Of a stretch of DNA of 64,000 nucleotides, positions 1 to 12,381 are shown one piece after another. Origin of the DNA: Eudorina sp. 2006-703-Eu-15 (Eukaryota > Chlorophyta > Chlorophyceae > Chlamydomonadales > Volvocaceae); the NCBI GenBank assembly GCA_003117195.1, contig BDSI01000020.1:1258120-1322119 (forward strand), written 5' to 3'. Made by a program: the position numbers and the translations under genes. Each line of letters starts with the position of its first letter. Position 1 is the stretch's first letter. Under the pieces are notes generated by a model. It did no database searches. It worked only from the letters and a program-made list of their open reading frames with translations, and was not told where the DNA came from.

Positions 1-137
1 TACACCCAAGAAAGTAACGCACATATACATTTACGAACAAGCAAACAAACAGGCGCTTCGCCTAGTGCACCGACGACAGGCTTATCGTAAATAATCAAAT
101 AACTCATCACGCACACGCACCTCCGTTAAGTGCGTAC

Positions 138-3100
138 CTTGAGGTCTCGGTGCACAATTGTGGGGTGCAGGTAGGCCAGCCCGTTGGCAATGCAAATCCC
201 TATGTGTAAGACCTATACATGCATGTAAGGAAACGTATAAAACGTAGCAGAGTTGTGTAAGCAAACCTATCAGGGGCTCTGCGGTGCGTACGTGACATTT
301 TAGGGAGTATCAGGGCAGCACCCAGATATGTAAGAGTACGTACAATGGGTACCGGCCGACCAACACATGCAGATTAATCAATTTCGACCTACTCAGTGAG
401 GAGTTTGCAGTTATATTAGTTGTATTGTTCATGGTCGTCTCTGTTGTATCACGTTTCATAATAATCCAATTACATATTAGCTTCAATTGTTCCTTATTAT
501 TATCATATGTAATAATAACTACTAAATTATTATATATGACTTAGATAAGTAGTACGCTATCATCATAATTATAACTATTACATATCATCATTACTATAAA
601 ATATTTTATCATTATATATTGCCATTACATGACATAAAATATTAGATTTAATATATCATTATATTATCATTACATTATATGATACCATCATAAAATTATT
701 TTTTGTTATTTGTTGGTTATCTGTTGTTGGAGAAACGCTGAACGCGGATCACCTCTATCTTGGGCCCAACGGCGATAGATGCGTGTGTCGGCATACATGT
801 ACAACCCAGCCGCTTCGCCGACCCCTCCCGCTCATTACGCTGCAAACGAACCTGCCACGCATGCGTACGTATGCTATCTGTGTAAACACACCTTGGGGAG
901 AGGCATGAGCGGTCCCTTCGGTTCTCCGTACAACATCTTCTCCAGGGAGGTCTCCATGAGCTCCATGACCAGGCACATCCGGGGCCGGGTCACACACGCC
1001 GCCAGCAGCTCGACGACATTGGGGTGCTTGCAGCGGCTGAGGATCTGCATGCATGCACGGCGGTGTGAACGGAGGGGGCGCGCCATTTATGATGAGCTTA
1101 CTACTACCAGCTTATTATTATTGGCTTAATTGGATCGAGTAGATCGAGGGGAAGAGGGATGAATTACGTACGTAGATAGAGCGATATGAGGGCGAGTGCA
1201 TACAGCCATAATCCTCAAAACACCCATGGACGTCCATGACGGCGGCGGGCGTATCAATGTTCGCACGGACGACGGACGGGCACACCTCAATCTCTTGCAC
1301 AAAGGCCTGCTTGAAAACATCACCGCCTTCGCGAGAACCAGCTAAACCAGCAGCAGCCGCAGAGGTGAAGTATTCCTCCCCGGCGATTAGCTTGACAGCC
1401 ACCCGCCGGCCGCGGTACAGCCCTTCCATCACACGCCCAAAGGCGCCTTTGCCAAGCACGGCTGGAAGCAGCTCAACCACTGCTTCAGCACTACTACTGC
1501 TGCTGCCACCACTACTACTGCTATTATTGTTGCCGCCGGCGCCAGGCGCAGCCGTGTCAGGGTTTGCGCAATCAGCGCCATCGTCAGCACCTCGCCCGTC
1601 TGCAGTACCTGCAGCACGTACGTCCACGCCGCATACAGAGAATGGAAACGTAATCACGTTACGCACGGCACTACTACGGGCGACCACATCAATGCCAAAA
1701 AGCCGCAGCCTTGATTGTCCACACCTTGATCGTCCGTCCGCAGTGTCTGCTGTGACCACCGACGACTGAGTAGCCAGTGTATATCAGATATATACGTATG
1801 ACGTGCTCGCATGTATGTGTGAACGGATGAATGACCGCCGCGGTTTGTTCGTTCATGCACGCATGTATGTGCGCGTGTGCATGGATCCGCAGTTGCCATG
1901 AAGGGCACAACGAACAGCAGCAGCCCAATTATTGTTATTGATATCCGACGAACCAAGGCGTGCGTGGCAAGATATTAGGGCCAGTAGTACTGCAAAACTT
2001 AATGTGCGGGAACGACCTCATATCGATCATCTGTCTCTGTGTGTCCTGCTGCACGTAATAATGGCACGCATGGGTGAACACCGATCCGCTGGAGTGTTCG
2101 ACCAGCGACAAAACCAGGAGGCACAAAGAAACATGCGCGCTTGGATTTCCGTTGCAGAAGGTTAGCTTTATTTATGGATTGATTTACCACATTCATCATT
2201 TACGCCCACAACTTACCTTGCCCATAGAGGCGTACGTCGAGAACCGCATTTGCACGTTTCTCAGTTTGTGGAGTCACCGGCGGCGGCATTCCGACCAGCA
2301 ACTCCACAGTAGGGCTGCTGGTTGTTGCCGCGGGGCCGGCCTTTTTCAGCCGGCTCAAACCTTTATCTTTCCCCTCGATTCCTGTTGGTGTTATGTACAG
2401 TTAGATGGGGCACGCAGCCAGCGGGGTTGTCTGTATATATGCCGCAACTTATTACCAGCCAACTATCCGGAGTGGAATGAGTGCCATGAATAATGTTTTC
2501 GTGCGTTCAGCTGAGAGCAACTATACAGCCTTGCCTTGTCACCCCTTATACACACGTCGGCTAGCTCACGACCGAAGCATTATTATTATATTAATTATTT
2601 TCATAACATTATCATTAATATTATATTATTAACAGTAGTAGGAATTGTTCGGTTTGATTTAGAATTATCTCATCTACTACTTGCTAACGATTAAAATTAT
2701 CATCATTACTTTATTTACTGCCTCACCTACCTGTGGATACATGGTCAAATTTGAGGCGCGTGGGCTCCGTACCAGGATCAACAGGATCGAACTGGGAAGG
2801 TAGGGTCCTGAAGTAATAAAAACAAATGCAGAACACGTAGGGACGGCAGCTGCTGGAAGAGGCCTCAGCGGATGCTGGGTACTGCCGCAGATATCTATCG
2901 TATTCATACTTTGTGAGCCCTGCGTCCTTACAGATCATTAGCAGCAAAATGTACTGCTGAGTAGTACATGACGTTCATGACGTACGGGTAATAAGTGAAC
3001 GGAGATAGATGCACACGGGAATAAAATAATAAACTCATGTAAGGTGTGCTTGTACTAATTCAAGCTGTATCAGTTCCGCGGGCAGTGGCGGATTTTTGGA

Positions 3101-6100
3101 GCCGACCCTACGTACGGCTTCGCGGAGCTGGGAGTCCCAGTGAAAGGGTGGTCAGCAGCGGTGGGGCCTACACACCCCATCTTGAAGGTGCAGGACGGTC
3201 GTCTTGTGTGCCGTGGCCCGGTTCCGTCAGGCCAGGACTCTTAACCGAAGCCCTGTAGGCGTTCAGTAGTAGTGGGCCGCGGATGGACGGGGCACTGACG
3301 CCCGGTGGAGCGATCGATTGGTGTGGCCCGGTAGGACCGTACGGCCAGGCCCCTAATGGTGACTCGCGAGCCCCCGTGGCCCTCCAAGACTACGGGCCAC
3401 CGCTGGAGAAGTGACCCCGCCTTGGTTGGGGTGGTGGTTCGCGAATAGGGGCGCCCTGGGGGCTAACTCCCGCTGAAGGGGCTTTATCCCTTGCCATGGT
3501 TGGTTCTCAGGAACGGGGTGGTTCCCTGGTGATGTGGGCCCGGCGGGGCGTGTTTCGGTGCACTTGTGGAGCCTGTCCGGAGCGCCATGGTGGCGCCAGT
3601 TCGTTTAGGCAGTGAATGGTGAGGAAGCCTCGGCTGTCGCCGTTGGCTGTCACCGATGACCCGCGGGGTCCGCTGTAACATCCTTAATAATAATCAGTTA
3701 TTAGCTAGATAGTATCAGATATTGCCGGGCATAACCCTGGCTGTGTTACGGGAACAGGGACGACGAGCGAGGCTCGCTCATTAGAACCCATACGCCGCAG
3801 CCGCCGTCTATGTGAATGGACAGAATAGAAAAACCTCGCTCTGTATCTTCCCGTCCTCCCCGCCGCTCACATATATATGTACGTACTTTTTAAAATGCCC
3901 CACCGTCGTCGGGGTGACATCCACAGTAACATTGATCGCCGGTGGGGTATCGGAAGATTTCATCATCCGTCGCCGTCGCTGGCGGCGCTTAAACCAAGCA
4001 ATGCCGATCGTCATGCTTAACAACACCGCTACTGTAGCGCCTGCGTGTCGCACGCACGAAACAGGCCTACTTGCCATTGATGGATTGAACAAAGTCGGGC
4101 AGGCGCGTTATTACGGGTTTGACATGTATATGGGAACACGTGTATGTGATCGAGGTAGGCCTACCTCGGCATACTATTCTATGTTGTAATAAGATCGCAC
4201 GTCAGCCTGCGTGCTACTGTCATACGAAGATATGACACCAGGCACATCATACCACACACTGCGTCTTAGCCTGGCAGCTTTCATGCATACAATGAGGTTG
4301 GGAACTAACTGTGGGGCAGGTAGGTGGCCTAATTGGCGTAGGAAAGCCCGAGTACCTGCTGCAACTCCGCACCACCTGCCTGCCTCGCTCGTCACATATA
4401 CTCTTATGCATAACATCCTATATATAACGTACCCACCTACGGTGGACGCCACAATTACAGCAACCCGGCCTGCATCGCGTGATGAGCGCGTTGCAGGGCT
4501 GCCAGCAGGCGCTGTGTCCATCCCGGCCGTTGAAGTACTAATTAGGCTGGGAGTAGGAGTGGTAGTATTAGGAATCGTAGATTCGATTGTGGCGTTAGAT
4601 CTGGTAATATTAGCAGTAGTAGTGGTGCTGTTGGAAGTGTGCCCTGCAACCGCACCAAAGTAGCACTGCAATGGATCTTTCTCCCTGACACAGCTGACGT
4701 CGATATAATATGGACAGAGCGAAGCCGTGTTCAGGAACCTGAGTATGATGTTGCTCGGTAGGATGGCGAATGTGACAGGGTCGTTGTCCGAGCTGGCGAA
4801 TGTATAATCCACCAGGTGAAAATAGATGCCCGACCAGCAGCGGTCCTGGGGTGCCGCGGTGCTCACATTGACGCAATCGGACTGCATGTGTATATCAAGC
4901 AACCAACAGCGAGGATTGATGATTTCAAGTGAGGGCGGGGGCCAAGGATGAATGAAGGTAGGATGACTAGGATGACTGAAGCCGCGTAGCAAGGGTCGCG
5001 TCGACGAACACGCACAGGTAGGGTTAAATAAAACAACATCTAGATAGCCAGGGTGACCTCCGACATTGTTCGGGAGCATGAGATTATGGCTAGCTGCTGA
5101 GATGTTGAGTTGAGATCACAGTTGATGGATTGCTTGAGATCCGCACGCTAGATCGGTGGCGATTGCTGAACCCTCTGTCTCTACGGATGTGCGGGTGAAT
5201 GAATAAGGTGGGATCCTTGCTTAGTTGGCAGGATCAACCGCCTTGGACCCTCGGTTCGTATGGCGTAGGTTCGGTGTGATGATGGTTGAAGGTGTCCTAT
5301 AGCATCATCATATAAAACCGCGACATAAACCCTTAGACAGGGCCCGGAAGCCTATCCACACTGTAATAACGTACGTTAACGGTAACGGTACATCTAGCAA
5401 GGCCGAGCCACGCACCTCATTGGAGCTGCATATATAGCACTAATACGTAGCAGTAGCAAGGGATAAACGTGCACACACGTACGGCCAAGGGGAACCCGAA
5501 ATATCTAACGATCGATCGATACACAGTACTCGCGCTGCTGGTCATCAGCGCGCCGTCGTCTACGTCGTCACGTGCGTGGTGACCCCAACCAGCCAGCCAC
5601 GCACCTTGACATCTTTGACGACCACCTCCTGCATCCCAGGGTACTGCGCAGGCCGGGGAACTAGCCTGATGTCCGCTTCAGGGACGACTGAGGCGTCGAA
5701 GCAAAATGCTGGGGGCGGGGTGTGCATGTACGTACACGTACGTACGTAGCAGTTGAACACACGGGGCTTGTCACCGTCGGGCGGCAAATCAGCATGCATA
5801 CACAACGAATGAATTTAATTCAGCGGGGCAGACAGATGGCGCGCGCGCCATAAGATGTATTTGTGACTCCGATCCTAGGCAGGCAGCGCACACAAGCGAG
5901 AAACATGCTGCAGCAGATAGATAGGCAAGGACGTACGCAAGCAAGGATGGTCATGCAATATCGATTGTAAGCAGCGATCTATGTTGACCTATGTCACGCC
6001 TTACACCACCAGGACCCGGCCACACAGCCCTTATCCACTGCTGGGCATGATTCATACGATCGATGAGTTAGATCGATCCATAGGTACCACACGTGGGGTA

Positions 6101-9100
6101 TGTGTGTGCTCGTGTGCATACATATACGTATACCTAGCTACGTACGCAAACCTGCCCCGTTATGTCGTAAGCTCACGTACGTACGTATGTAGAACGCGGC
6201 CGAGGCGAACCATATCTCGCTGGGAGGCCCAGCGGATGGGGTAGGTGCAAATAAATCCACGCCTGCCGAGCATGCAGCAAACACATACATCGGTTGACAC
6301 GTACGGTACGGAAGTTGCAAGTCTCTGTGTGCGTGGCCATACTGTGTCCTTACATGCATGCATGCATGGGGGGCGGGTCGTCTAATGGGAAAGACACTGA
6401 CATTCTGTCCAGAGATCGGCGGTTCGAATCCCCGTCCCCTCACCGCCATGTGATTAGGCGGGTCTGGCGCGGTTTCCAGGAGAGGCAATCCTGGCGCACT
6501 GGTAACCTGGTGTAGTGGCCGGTATGGCTGCGTGACCCCCCCGCGGGTGATGGAGGATGGGTGCGCAGTCCTTGGTAGGGGTGATGAGACGAGGCACCTA
6601 CGAGCTATCTGGGCCCGTTGGAACACCCGGTCGGGATACGGGTCCACCTTGTAACGGTTAATATGCATGCATGCGTGGATTAAGGCTCGCATCGTTATTT
6701 ACTTGCTTCATTCGTCTGACATAGTAAACCCTAGTAAGACAACGCTGCGCCCGCCGATGCACATACAGTTCACCAGCGGCATGCATGCACATAATGCACA
6801 CCCCCCCGGTGTAGCGATCGATGGCCCCGTCGAACATCGTTAAGGCACCGACCGGACAAAACCGGACCATGCATCGAGCAATTGGGTGGAGTGCATTTCA
6901 TTCGACATACGGTAGGTCCTGCCCAGATACGTTGGGCCCATCTGGGCCTGACGGCAACCAAGCCAGAAGGCATACATCATGTCAGGAAATGAGGAACAAA
7001 GTGCTATCAATATCCATACATCCTGCAGTTGCACGTATCTCAGGCGGGCGCGCGTTTGTTGAGGTGGACGTACGCCAATAATAATGCTATTATTGTACGC
7101 ACGCAAGTGAAAGCCGACATGCCGTGGCCACCAACAGCCAGCTAGCCAATGCTCGCTCTGCGCGAGCAGGCAGGCAGGTATCTATTTAATTAATTTATTA
7201 ATCTATTTATTAATCTATTCATTCGTCTGCGTGCGGCGGCCCGCCCTCATCCGTTTTACCAGCAGTTAGTTCCCAGCGCGCCGAAACCGTCTCTCGATGT
7301 GTGATCTAGTATGCTTACTATGATCATTATTATTCTTGCCAATAGCAGTCATGGTACGATGATGCCGATGCTGATGGCGCCGGTCGGATACCAGCAGGCA
7401 CCGACGGGAGTTCGCACGCAGCAGCAGAGCATGTCGTGGCCGCGTGCGTGGAAATGGTATTCGATACCGTATTGCACACCGGCCCTACTCAAGCCCCTAC
7501 GTACCTGGGCTGTAGCTCATGATCCGCTCCGTTCCCTCCATCATCACGTACACTTGCCGGAACGTCAGACGCACATTGCCTTCCAGCATGATCTACCAGC
7601 AGGGGACAATTGACGAGGCAATCATAAGAATCGGCAGGGGACGACATGTATATGTATGGCTAGGAGTTGGTTCCGTACAGCAATCGTACAGTAGGAATAA
7701 CCAGCAGGCACCCGTGTATGTACGTATGGGCAAAAGGCCGGAGAACAGATCACAAATGGTGAGACATGCATACACCTAGTCAGGCTGAGTAAGGCGGAGG
7801 GTGAAAGACGGGCCGCACGTTTTGGTCGGCACGTGTCGGCGGCAGGCTGTTGGAAATTGGCAGAGCTCGTGTTGCTCCGTCCGCCTGCCGCTGCGGGTCA
7901 CACCACAATGCTGGGAGTGTATGTACGCGTGCGACGCGCACGACACTGATTGGAGTGCTTGGATGGGAGCGTGTGCAATGCAAGGTCCGGGTAGGCGGCA
8001 GGGTCCTCTGCGTCTGCACCCATACTGCCATGCATGCCTGTCTCTGCATACGCAGTGCTTGCATACATACCGTAATGAATGAATGAATGAATGAATGAAT
8101 GAATGAATGAATGAATGAATGAATGAATGAATGAATGAATGAATGAATGAATGAATGAATGAATGAATGAATGAATGAATGAATGAATGAATGAATGAAT
8201 GGATGAATGTTACAGCGGACCTACCCCAAAGGGATCAACGGTGTATGCCAGGGCAAGCTATAGCCCCAGCAGGCCCCACCGCCAAGGCGGCAAGCAAGAC
8301 ACCTCCACACAGCGCCGCGAAAGAAAACAATCTTGCCATGACCCCACCCAGACCGACACCAAAGCAAGCAGAGGCGCACAGCGGGGCAACACTACCAAAG
8401 GGATAGGCACAGCAATGTGTGCTGATGTGGGCGTAATGTGTGCTGACGTGGGCGCCGTAGGGTATATAGGTGCTTGCGCGCAGTGCTCGCAATGACATTG
8501 CTCATTTACATGTGCGCGGGTGTTTGGGGAGAAACTCGCCCGACCCGAACCGCGCGTGCGTGTTTGGTGGGTGGGCGGCGCGGGGACGGTAGTGTGGGCA
8601 GTAAGGGGTGTGTGCATGAGGGCATTGTACATGAATTAGTTTGATCGTTCACAACTTACACTGAGCCAAAGGACACCAGGGTAAGATAATAACAAGGGGC
8701 CGACTTTTGCCCTTACTGCTGACACCCATCACGTTTACCACGCATGCCGCCATGTCTGGATGGGTTGCCTGAAATAAAACTAAACTTCCTGTACGTACGT
8801 CGCGGCATAAAGCAACCGCCAGGATCTCCTTTCTACCAAGAGTCCATATCCCGACTGTCTACCTACCACGCAAACATGCCATATGTATACAAAGGGAAAA
8901 TTCGGCGCGCGGTGCGGTCGTCAAGTTAGGTTTGATGAATTTGAAGTCCTCCCGGTATTTTGAAATTTGCTTGTTCACTCCGCCTGGAAACACCGCTGAA
9001 CTGCTACATGGAATCTACTTATCCAATTTTGAATTCCATGACGCATGCAGAAAGCGCAGAACACCTTGCTGCAACACTTACCGAGTGCCGTGCGTACGCA

Positions 9101-9471
9101 ACCGTCAGTTGCGGCCAACGTTCCTGGTCGCCCTCGATGGACACATTTCGCTTTATCATAATATAACCACCATCGCCAGCCGCGGACCGTAAGTCGTCCA
9201 CCGCTATGCGTACTTCAGGCGTCCCTAACACGATCCGACTGACAGCCTCCAACGCCATCGCTTCCGCAAACTCCTTTCCGTTGACAACAACGGCGGCATC
9301 AGAAGCAAGCACGCGGGCTGGGGATTTCCGACCACTGGCGTAGCTGTCATGCTCGGGGTATTGTGCAAAATACGTTGACTTAATGCTTGAAGACGCGCCT
9401 AATAATATTTGCAGGTAAAAAAGGAGAAGACACAGTAGATCTAAGCTGGAGGAAGTGGACGAGGTACCCAT
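138..9471 (-). CDS. Receptor-like Ser/Thr (TKL-type) protein kinase, volvocine type, 3' partial
   Basis: Ten phase-compatible exons: 9082-9471, 7505-7592, 5605-5708, 4437-4881, 3883-4040, 2731-2908, 2217-2381, 1286-1749, 892-1044, 138-212 (740 codons before the edge). The ATG at 9471 is followed by a hydrophobic signal peptide (residues 1-29). The ectodomain has the volvocine pattern RNVSIEGDQERWPQL then EGNVRLTFRQVYV, which I read as beta-helix/pectin-lyase-like. A Cys- and Thr-rich stalk with several N-glycosylation sequons follows, then one membrane span (about 333-358) ending in KRRQRRRR. A linker leads to the kinase: glycine loop GKGAFGRV (about 610), VAVK, a helix-C glutamate, the MCLVMEL hinge and the HRDLK catalytic loop (736-740). 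DFG and the C-lobe lie beyond position 1. By family it would sense an extracellular or wall-derived signal at the plasma membrane; the ligand is unknown. An exon missed between 5.7 and 7.5 kb is possible, though the joint is in phase. Kinase assignment is firm; ectodomain naming is by remembered pattern. Confidence 0.82.
3079..3694 (+). mobile_element. 5'-truncated LINE copy (3' end only)
   Basis: About 615 bp matching the last part of the larger LINE at 13.4-15.93 kb: the end of the ORF (GCGGGCAGTGGCGGATTTTT onward), the same 3' UTR, the conserved CCGCGGGGTCCGCTGTAAC end and a short TAATAATAAT tail. It sits antisense in the intron between the fifth and sixth exons of the receptor kinase. Frameshifts relative to the larger copy and abrupt 5' truncation mark it as a dead insertion. 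Confidence 0.88.
5048..5366 (+). mobile_element. SINE-like element, headless copy
   Basis: About 320 bp closely matching 46355-46660, with shared blocks such as GGTTCGGTGTGATGATGGTT and the end CCTATCCACACTGTAA. This copy lacks the tRNA-like head present at 46.3 kb. It lies in the intron between the third and fourth receptor-kinase exons. Confidence 0.75.
6368..6656 (+). mobile_element. tRNA-derived SINE with body and 3' end
   Basis: The first 70 bp resemble a tRNA with D-arm (GTCTAATGGGAAAGAC), anticodon-arm remnant and a B-box GGTTCGAATCC. The T stem is mismatched, so a working tRNA is unlikely. A unique body follows and ends GGGTCCACCTTGTAACGG; that 3' end recurs at 29.2, 36.2 and, inverted, 62.98 kb. 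It is intronic within the receptor-kinase gene. Confidence 0.7.
8074..8209. repeat. Tetranucleotide microsatellite (GAAT)n
   Basis: About 135 bp of nearly perfect GAAT/ATGA repeat in the first intron of the receptor-kinase gene. It abuts GTTACAGCGGACC, the reversed 3' end of the LINE family, so the array looks like an expanded retrotransposon tail. Confidence 0.95.
8210..8410 (-). mobile_element. Divergent LINE-type 3' fragment
   Basis: Read on the minus strand it ends ...GGTCCGCTGTAAC and then runs into the GAAT array. The internal sequence differs from the main LINE, so it is probably a related subfamily; the right boundary is uncertain. Confidence 0.45.
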
Positions 9472-11102
9472 TCTTGGGAACAATACAGTACTATGGCGTT
9501 GAGTCTCCTAAAGCATACATGCAAACGAATTGAGATATCTAGACTTGATATGCTTGTCTTTACTGTGCACAGCTCTATAGCTGCGTTAATACGTACGAGC
9601 AAACGGATTTGATTCGACTCTGCTACATCTGTAGGGTCAGGGCCGAAATCACATTATCGATGGTTCGATGCGGTTATATGAATTTCGTCGTCAACTGTGT
9701 AAACAGCGGATAGTGGAGTCGAGTACCATGCGTGACTCTTACATAAGAACCTGGTTATATTAGCCTACTAGTTAGTAAAGGTTGAAAGGTAAGAAGCGAC
9801 ATAAATTGCTTAGGTATATTGAAAGTTTAGGTAATGGCGTAATCTGACGTACATACGAGCTTAACACATAAACGTGTAAGAGGCGTTATCATGAAAGCTC
9901 AATGAGCGCCAGTGGCCACAAGTTTGCTGCACAACCAGTGTGCGTAGAGCGCTACAGCCGTGATGAACGCGCGCGTGTTGCCAAATTACTTCATCAGCTG
10001 CGAAACCCAACAGCAGTGAGAACCCTTCGATTATGACCTTCCGGCGCAGACTGCCTCAGCGGTCTAATACAAGGCGATTGGACGTTACAAGAAGAACTCT
10101 CAGTAGTAACATTTCCAGCTTTTAATATGCACAATGAGAAGCGCCATGCCGAAAACCTGTGGTTTCCGGTCCGACGATCAACTGAGGCCTTGTGAAACCC
10201 TAGACCAATCAGACCAACACAGAGGTCGTCAGACGCTGTGCTCCTCAAACACCTGCGACACGTGCGCCACCTCAAGAGCAACCTTCGCTGCAACACTGCT
10301 TCCTTCATCCACACTCGTGGGCACCGCAGCGTTCGATGTTACACATATGGCATGCTCAATTGCGCATTGCAACACCGACGTGCCCACGACCTCACCCTAG
10401 GTACGCTTCCATACCAAAGCAGTAGCTGGTCCCCTTGCTCGCTCATCTTGCGCGCCCCGTCTTTTGAGGCCCTGACCTATACCCGCCTCCACTATCGAAC
10501 CCCCCACACGCGGCTCCGTGCTGCACAGCGCTACCAGGCCTCATCAACGAGGCCTTCAACTGCGCCGGCCCTTGGGCCTCCATGTGGGCGCACCCGTGCC
10601 GGCGCTAGGCGCCCGCGCTATCATACACCGTGAAGTTCTACCTCCGCCCCGCACGCGCGCTACCAAAATGTGCGGTTCCGCCGAGTCGCTAGCCGTGCCT
10701 CGCGTTTCCCGTACCTATCGAGGCGAACCAACGAATGAACCCGCTAAGCTGCAACTTTCTCAAGTGCTGTCAGTGTACGCACCTCCTAACAACCTGCGGT
10801 CCTACAGCTGCTGATGAGCAGCTCCGCTGCCGCCTCCCACCCTCACCAACGGACGACGGGGGTCACCGCGGCTGCACGGAGCTGTGTTGACCCCCGCATT
10901 CCGCCAGCCCTCTTCTTGTCCTCCCCCCTCCTGCACTGCCACTATTACTAAGGATGTTACAGCGGCGCACTGCCGCATTCGCTGAACTTCAACCCACCCC
11001 CCGCACACCCACCCGCCCGCACCCTCGCCTCTAACGCTCTCCCCTCCCCTCCCGCGCTCAATATGTCGCCCTCCCTTCCCTCTCTTCCACCCCACCCCAC
11101 TA
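9472..11102. other. Intergenic, no recognisable gene
   Basis: It separates the start of the receptor kinase from the end of the nuclease gene. Only short unsupported frames are present, with no family-like motifs. It should contain the receptor-kinase promoter next to 9471 and the nuclease 3' UTR next to 11102. A tiny LINE tail lies near 10950-10970. Confidence 0.6.
10950..10972 (-). terminator. Probable TGTAA polyadenylation signal inside a LINE tail
   Basis: On the minus strand TGTAAC (10957-10961 core) is the first TGTAA found about 140 nt past the nuclease stop. TGTAA is the usual algal poly(A) signal. The same bases form the LINE-family 3' end (TGTAACATCC), so a transposon tail may supply the signal. 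Confidence 0.5.
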
Positions 11103-12381
11103 CTACTGAGCCGAAGGCCGCCAGCCCGCGGCCTTAGCCTCCGTCTCCGTGCAGAAGAACTTCTCGCCGTCCTTCAAGTCGATCCGCACAGAGTCGTAGT
11201 ACCTGCCCCCTGACACGTGATAGATCTTCTCGCCGCTGGCGTTGATGTTGCCCTTGATGGCGGGCCCGTTGGCGCAGTTGGGCACCGGGTCACCCCCGAC
11301 GGCCGCCTTGGCGCCGGCCGGCGGCGCGTAGGCGACTGCGCCCTGCACCGGGCCCGACTCGCTCCGCTTGTTCGCCTTGCGCCACTCGCTAGGCACCTGG
11401 AACTCACCCGCCCAGATGCCCTTCTTAGCGGCGTGTGCGACGTCCTCACGCTGGACGTAGTCCTTTCCGTACTGCCTGTCGTACACACCGATGGATTCCA
11501 CGTGGCCGCGGGTGGGTCGCCGTCAGTGCAAGTTTGGTGTTTGTTGACTCTTTGGGTTGGAAAAATGAGGGATGGAGGGGCTGTGACGCTGCAAGTGCTG
11601 CAGAGCAACCACCGTATGCTTTCACTGCACAAATGTGTCGCGTTGCCACTTGTATGAAACCATTATTCAATCAAAAAGGCGTCGTCAGGTCGTTGTGCGA
11701 CAAGGCGGAGCTACTTCAGGGAAGGCTCAGTGGCCACAACGACCATGAGGTGCCGGCCGGGGTGCGGGGTCGCACGTCGCAGACGCTCCCCGGGTCGCCG
11801 CACAGGCCAGCCCGGCCGCCGACACGCTACCGCCGCACCTGTAGGCAACAGCGTAGCCGTTATCCACCAGCCAGCCGTTGAGGTCCTCCTCGCCGGTTGG
11901 GCCCTTGATCGCGCACACCGAAACATTGCGTCCGTACTGGTCCGTGTTCTTGACATCGCAGCGGACAGGCGAGCTGCCGACCTTTTTGGCCAGCGCGTCC
12001 TTGCTGACCAGGCCGCAGGGGTACGACGCACCGCGAGCGTCCGCGCACTGCTGCGCACTCTCCGGCGCATCCACGCCATACAGACGGATCCGCTCGCCGT
12101 TGATCACCTGCAATGTATTGGCACCCGGGTGCGGTGCGGTGCAACGACCGTTATTTTGAACAGTAACGGGTTCCGACAGGTAGTGACCAGTATGTAAATG
12201 CCAGCGTGCATGGTGGATAAATTCTTACCAGCGTATCGCCATCGACGACACGCGCAGCGCCCTCGATAACACTTGGCGCTGCGTCCGCTCCGGAGACGAG
12301 GACGATGCAAGACGCGAGCCCAGCAAGCATCGCGCGCCCAGCCACCATTGGATCCATCCCTTTAGAGCTGAGGGAGATCAT
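11103..12381 (-). CDS. Secreted thermonuclease (staphylococcal nuclease family)
   Basis: Three exons, 12229-12381, 11839-12107 and 11475-11103, join in phase to give 264 residues. The family hydrolyses DNA and RNA with calcium. The N-terminus is a signal peptide (residues about 9-34, LAGLASCIVLVSGADA); ATGs at 12381 and 12357 are both possible, the latter giving a tighter signal. SNase motifs are intact: VDGDTL (46-51), RLYGVDAPE with catalytic Arg59, Asp64 and Glu67, and DQYGR with Arg111. GIWAGEF closes the fold. The last 60 residues (NGPAIKG...KFFCTETEAKAAGWRPS) form the small Cys-containing tail common in bacterial SNases. The close bacterial likeness, despite introns, suggests old transfer from bacteria; that is inference. 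An extracellular or wall location is likely, for phosphate scavenging or DNA degradation. Confidence 0.9.

Noticed and set aside
6368..6440. Functional tRNA gene
   Set aside because: The T stem has mismatches, the anticodon loop is irregular, and a SINE body with a recurrent 3' end follows directly.
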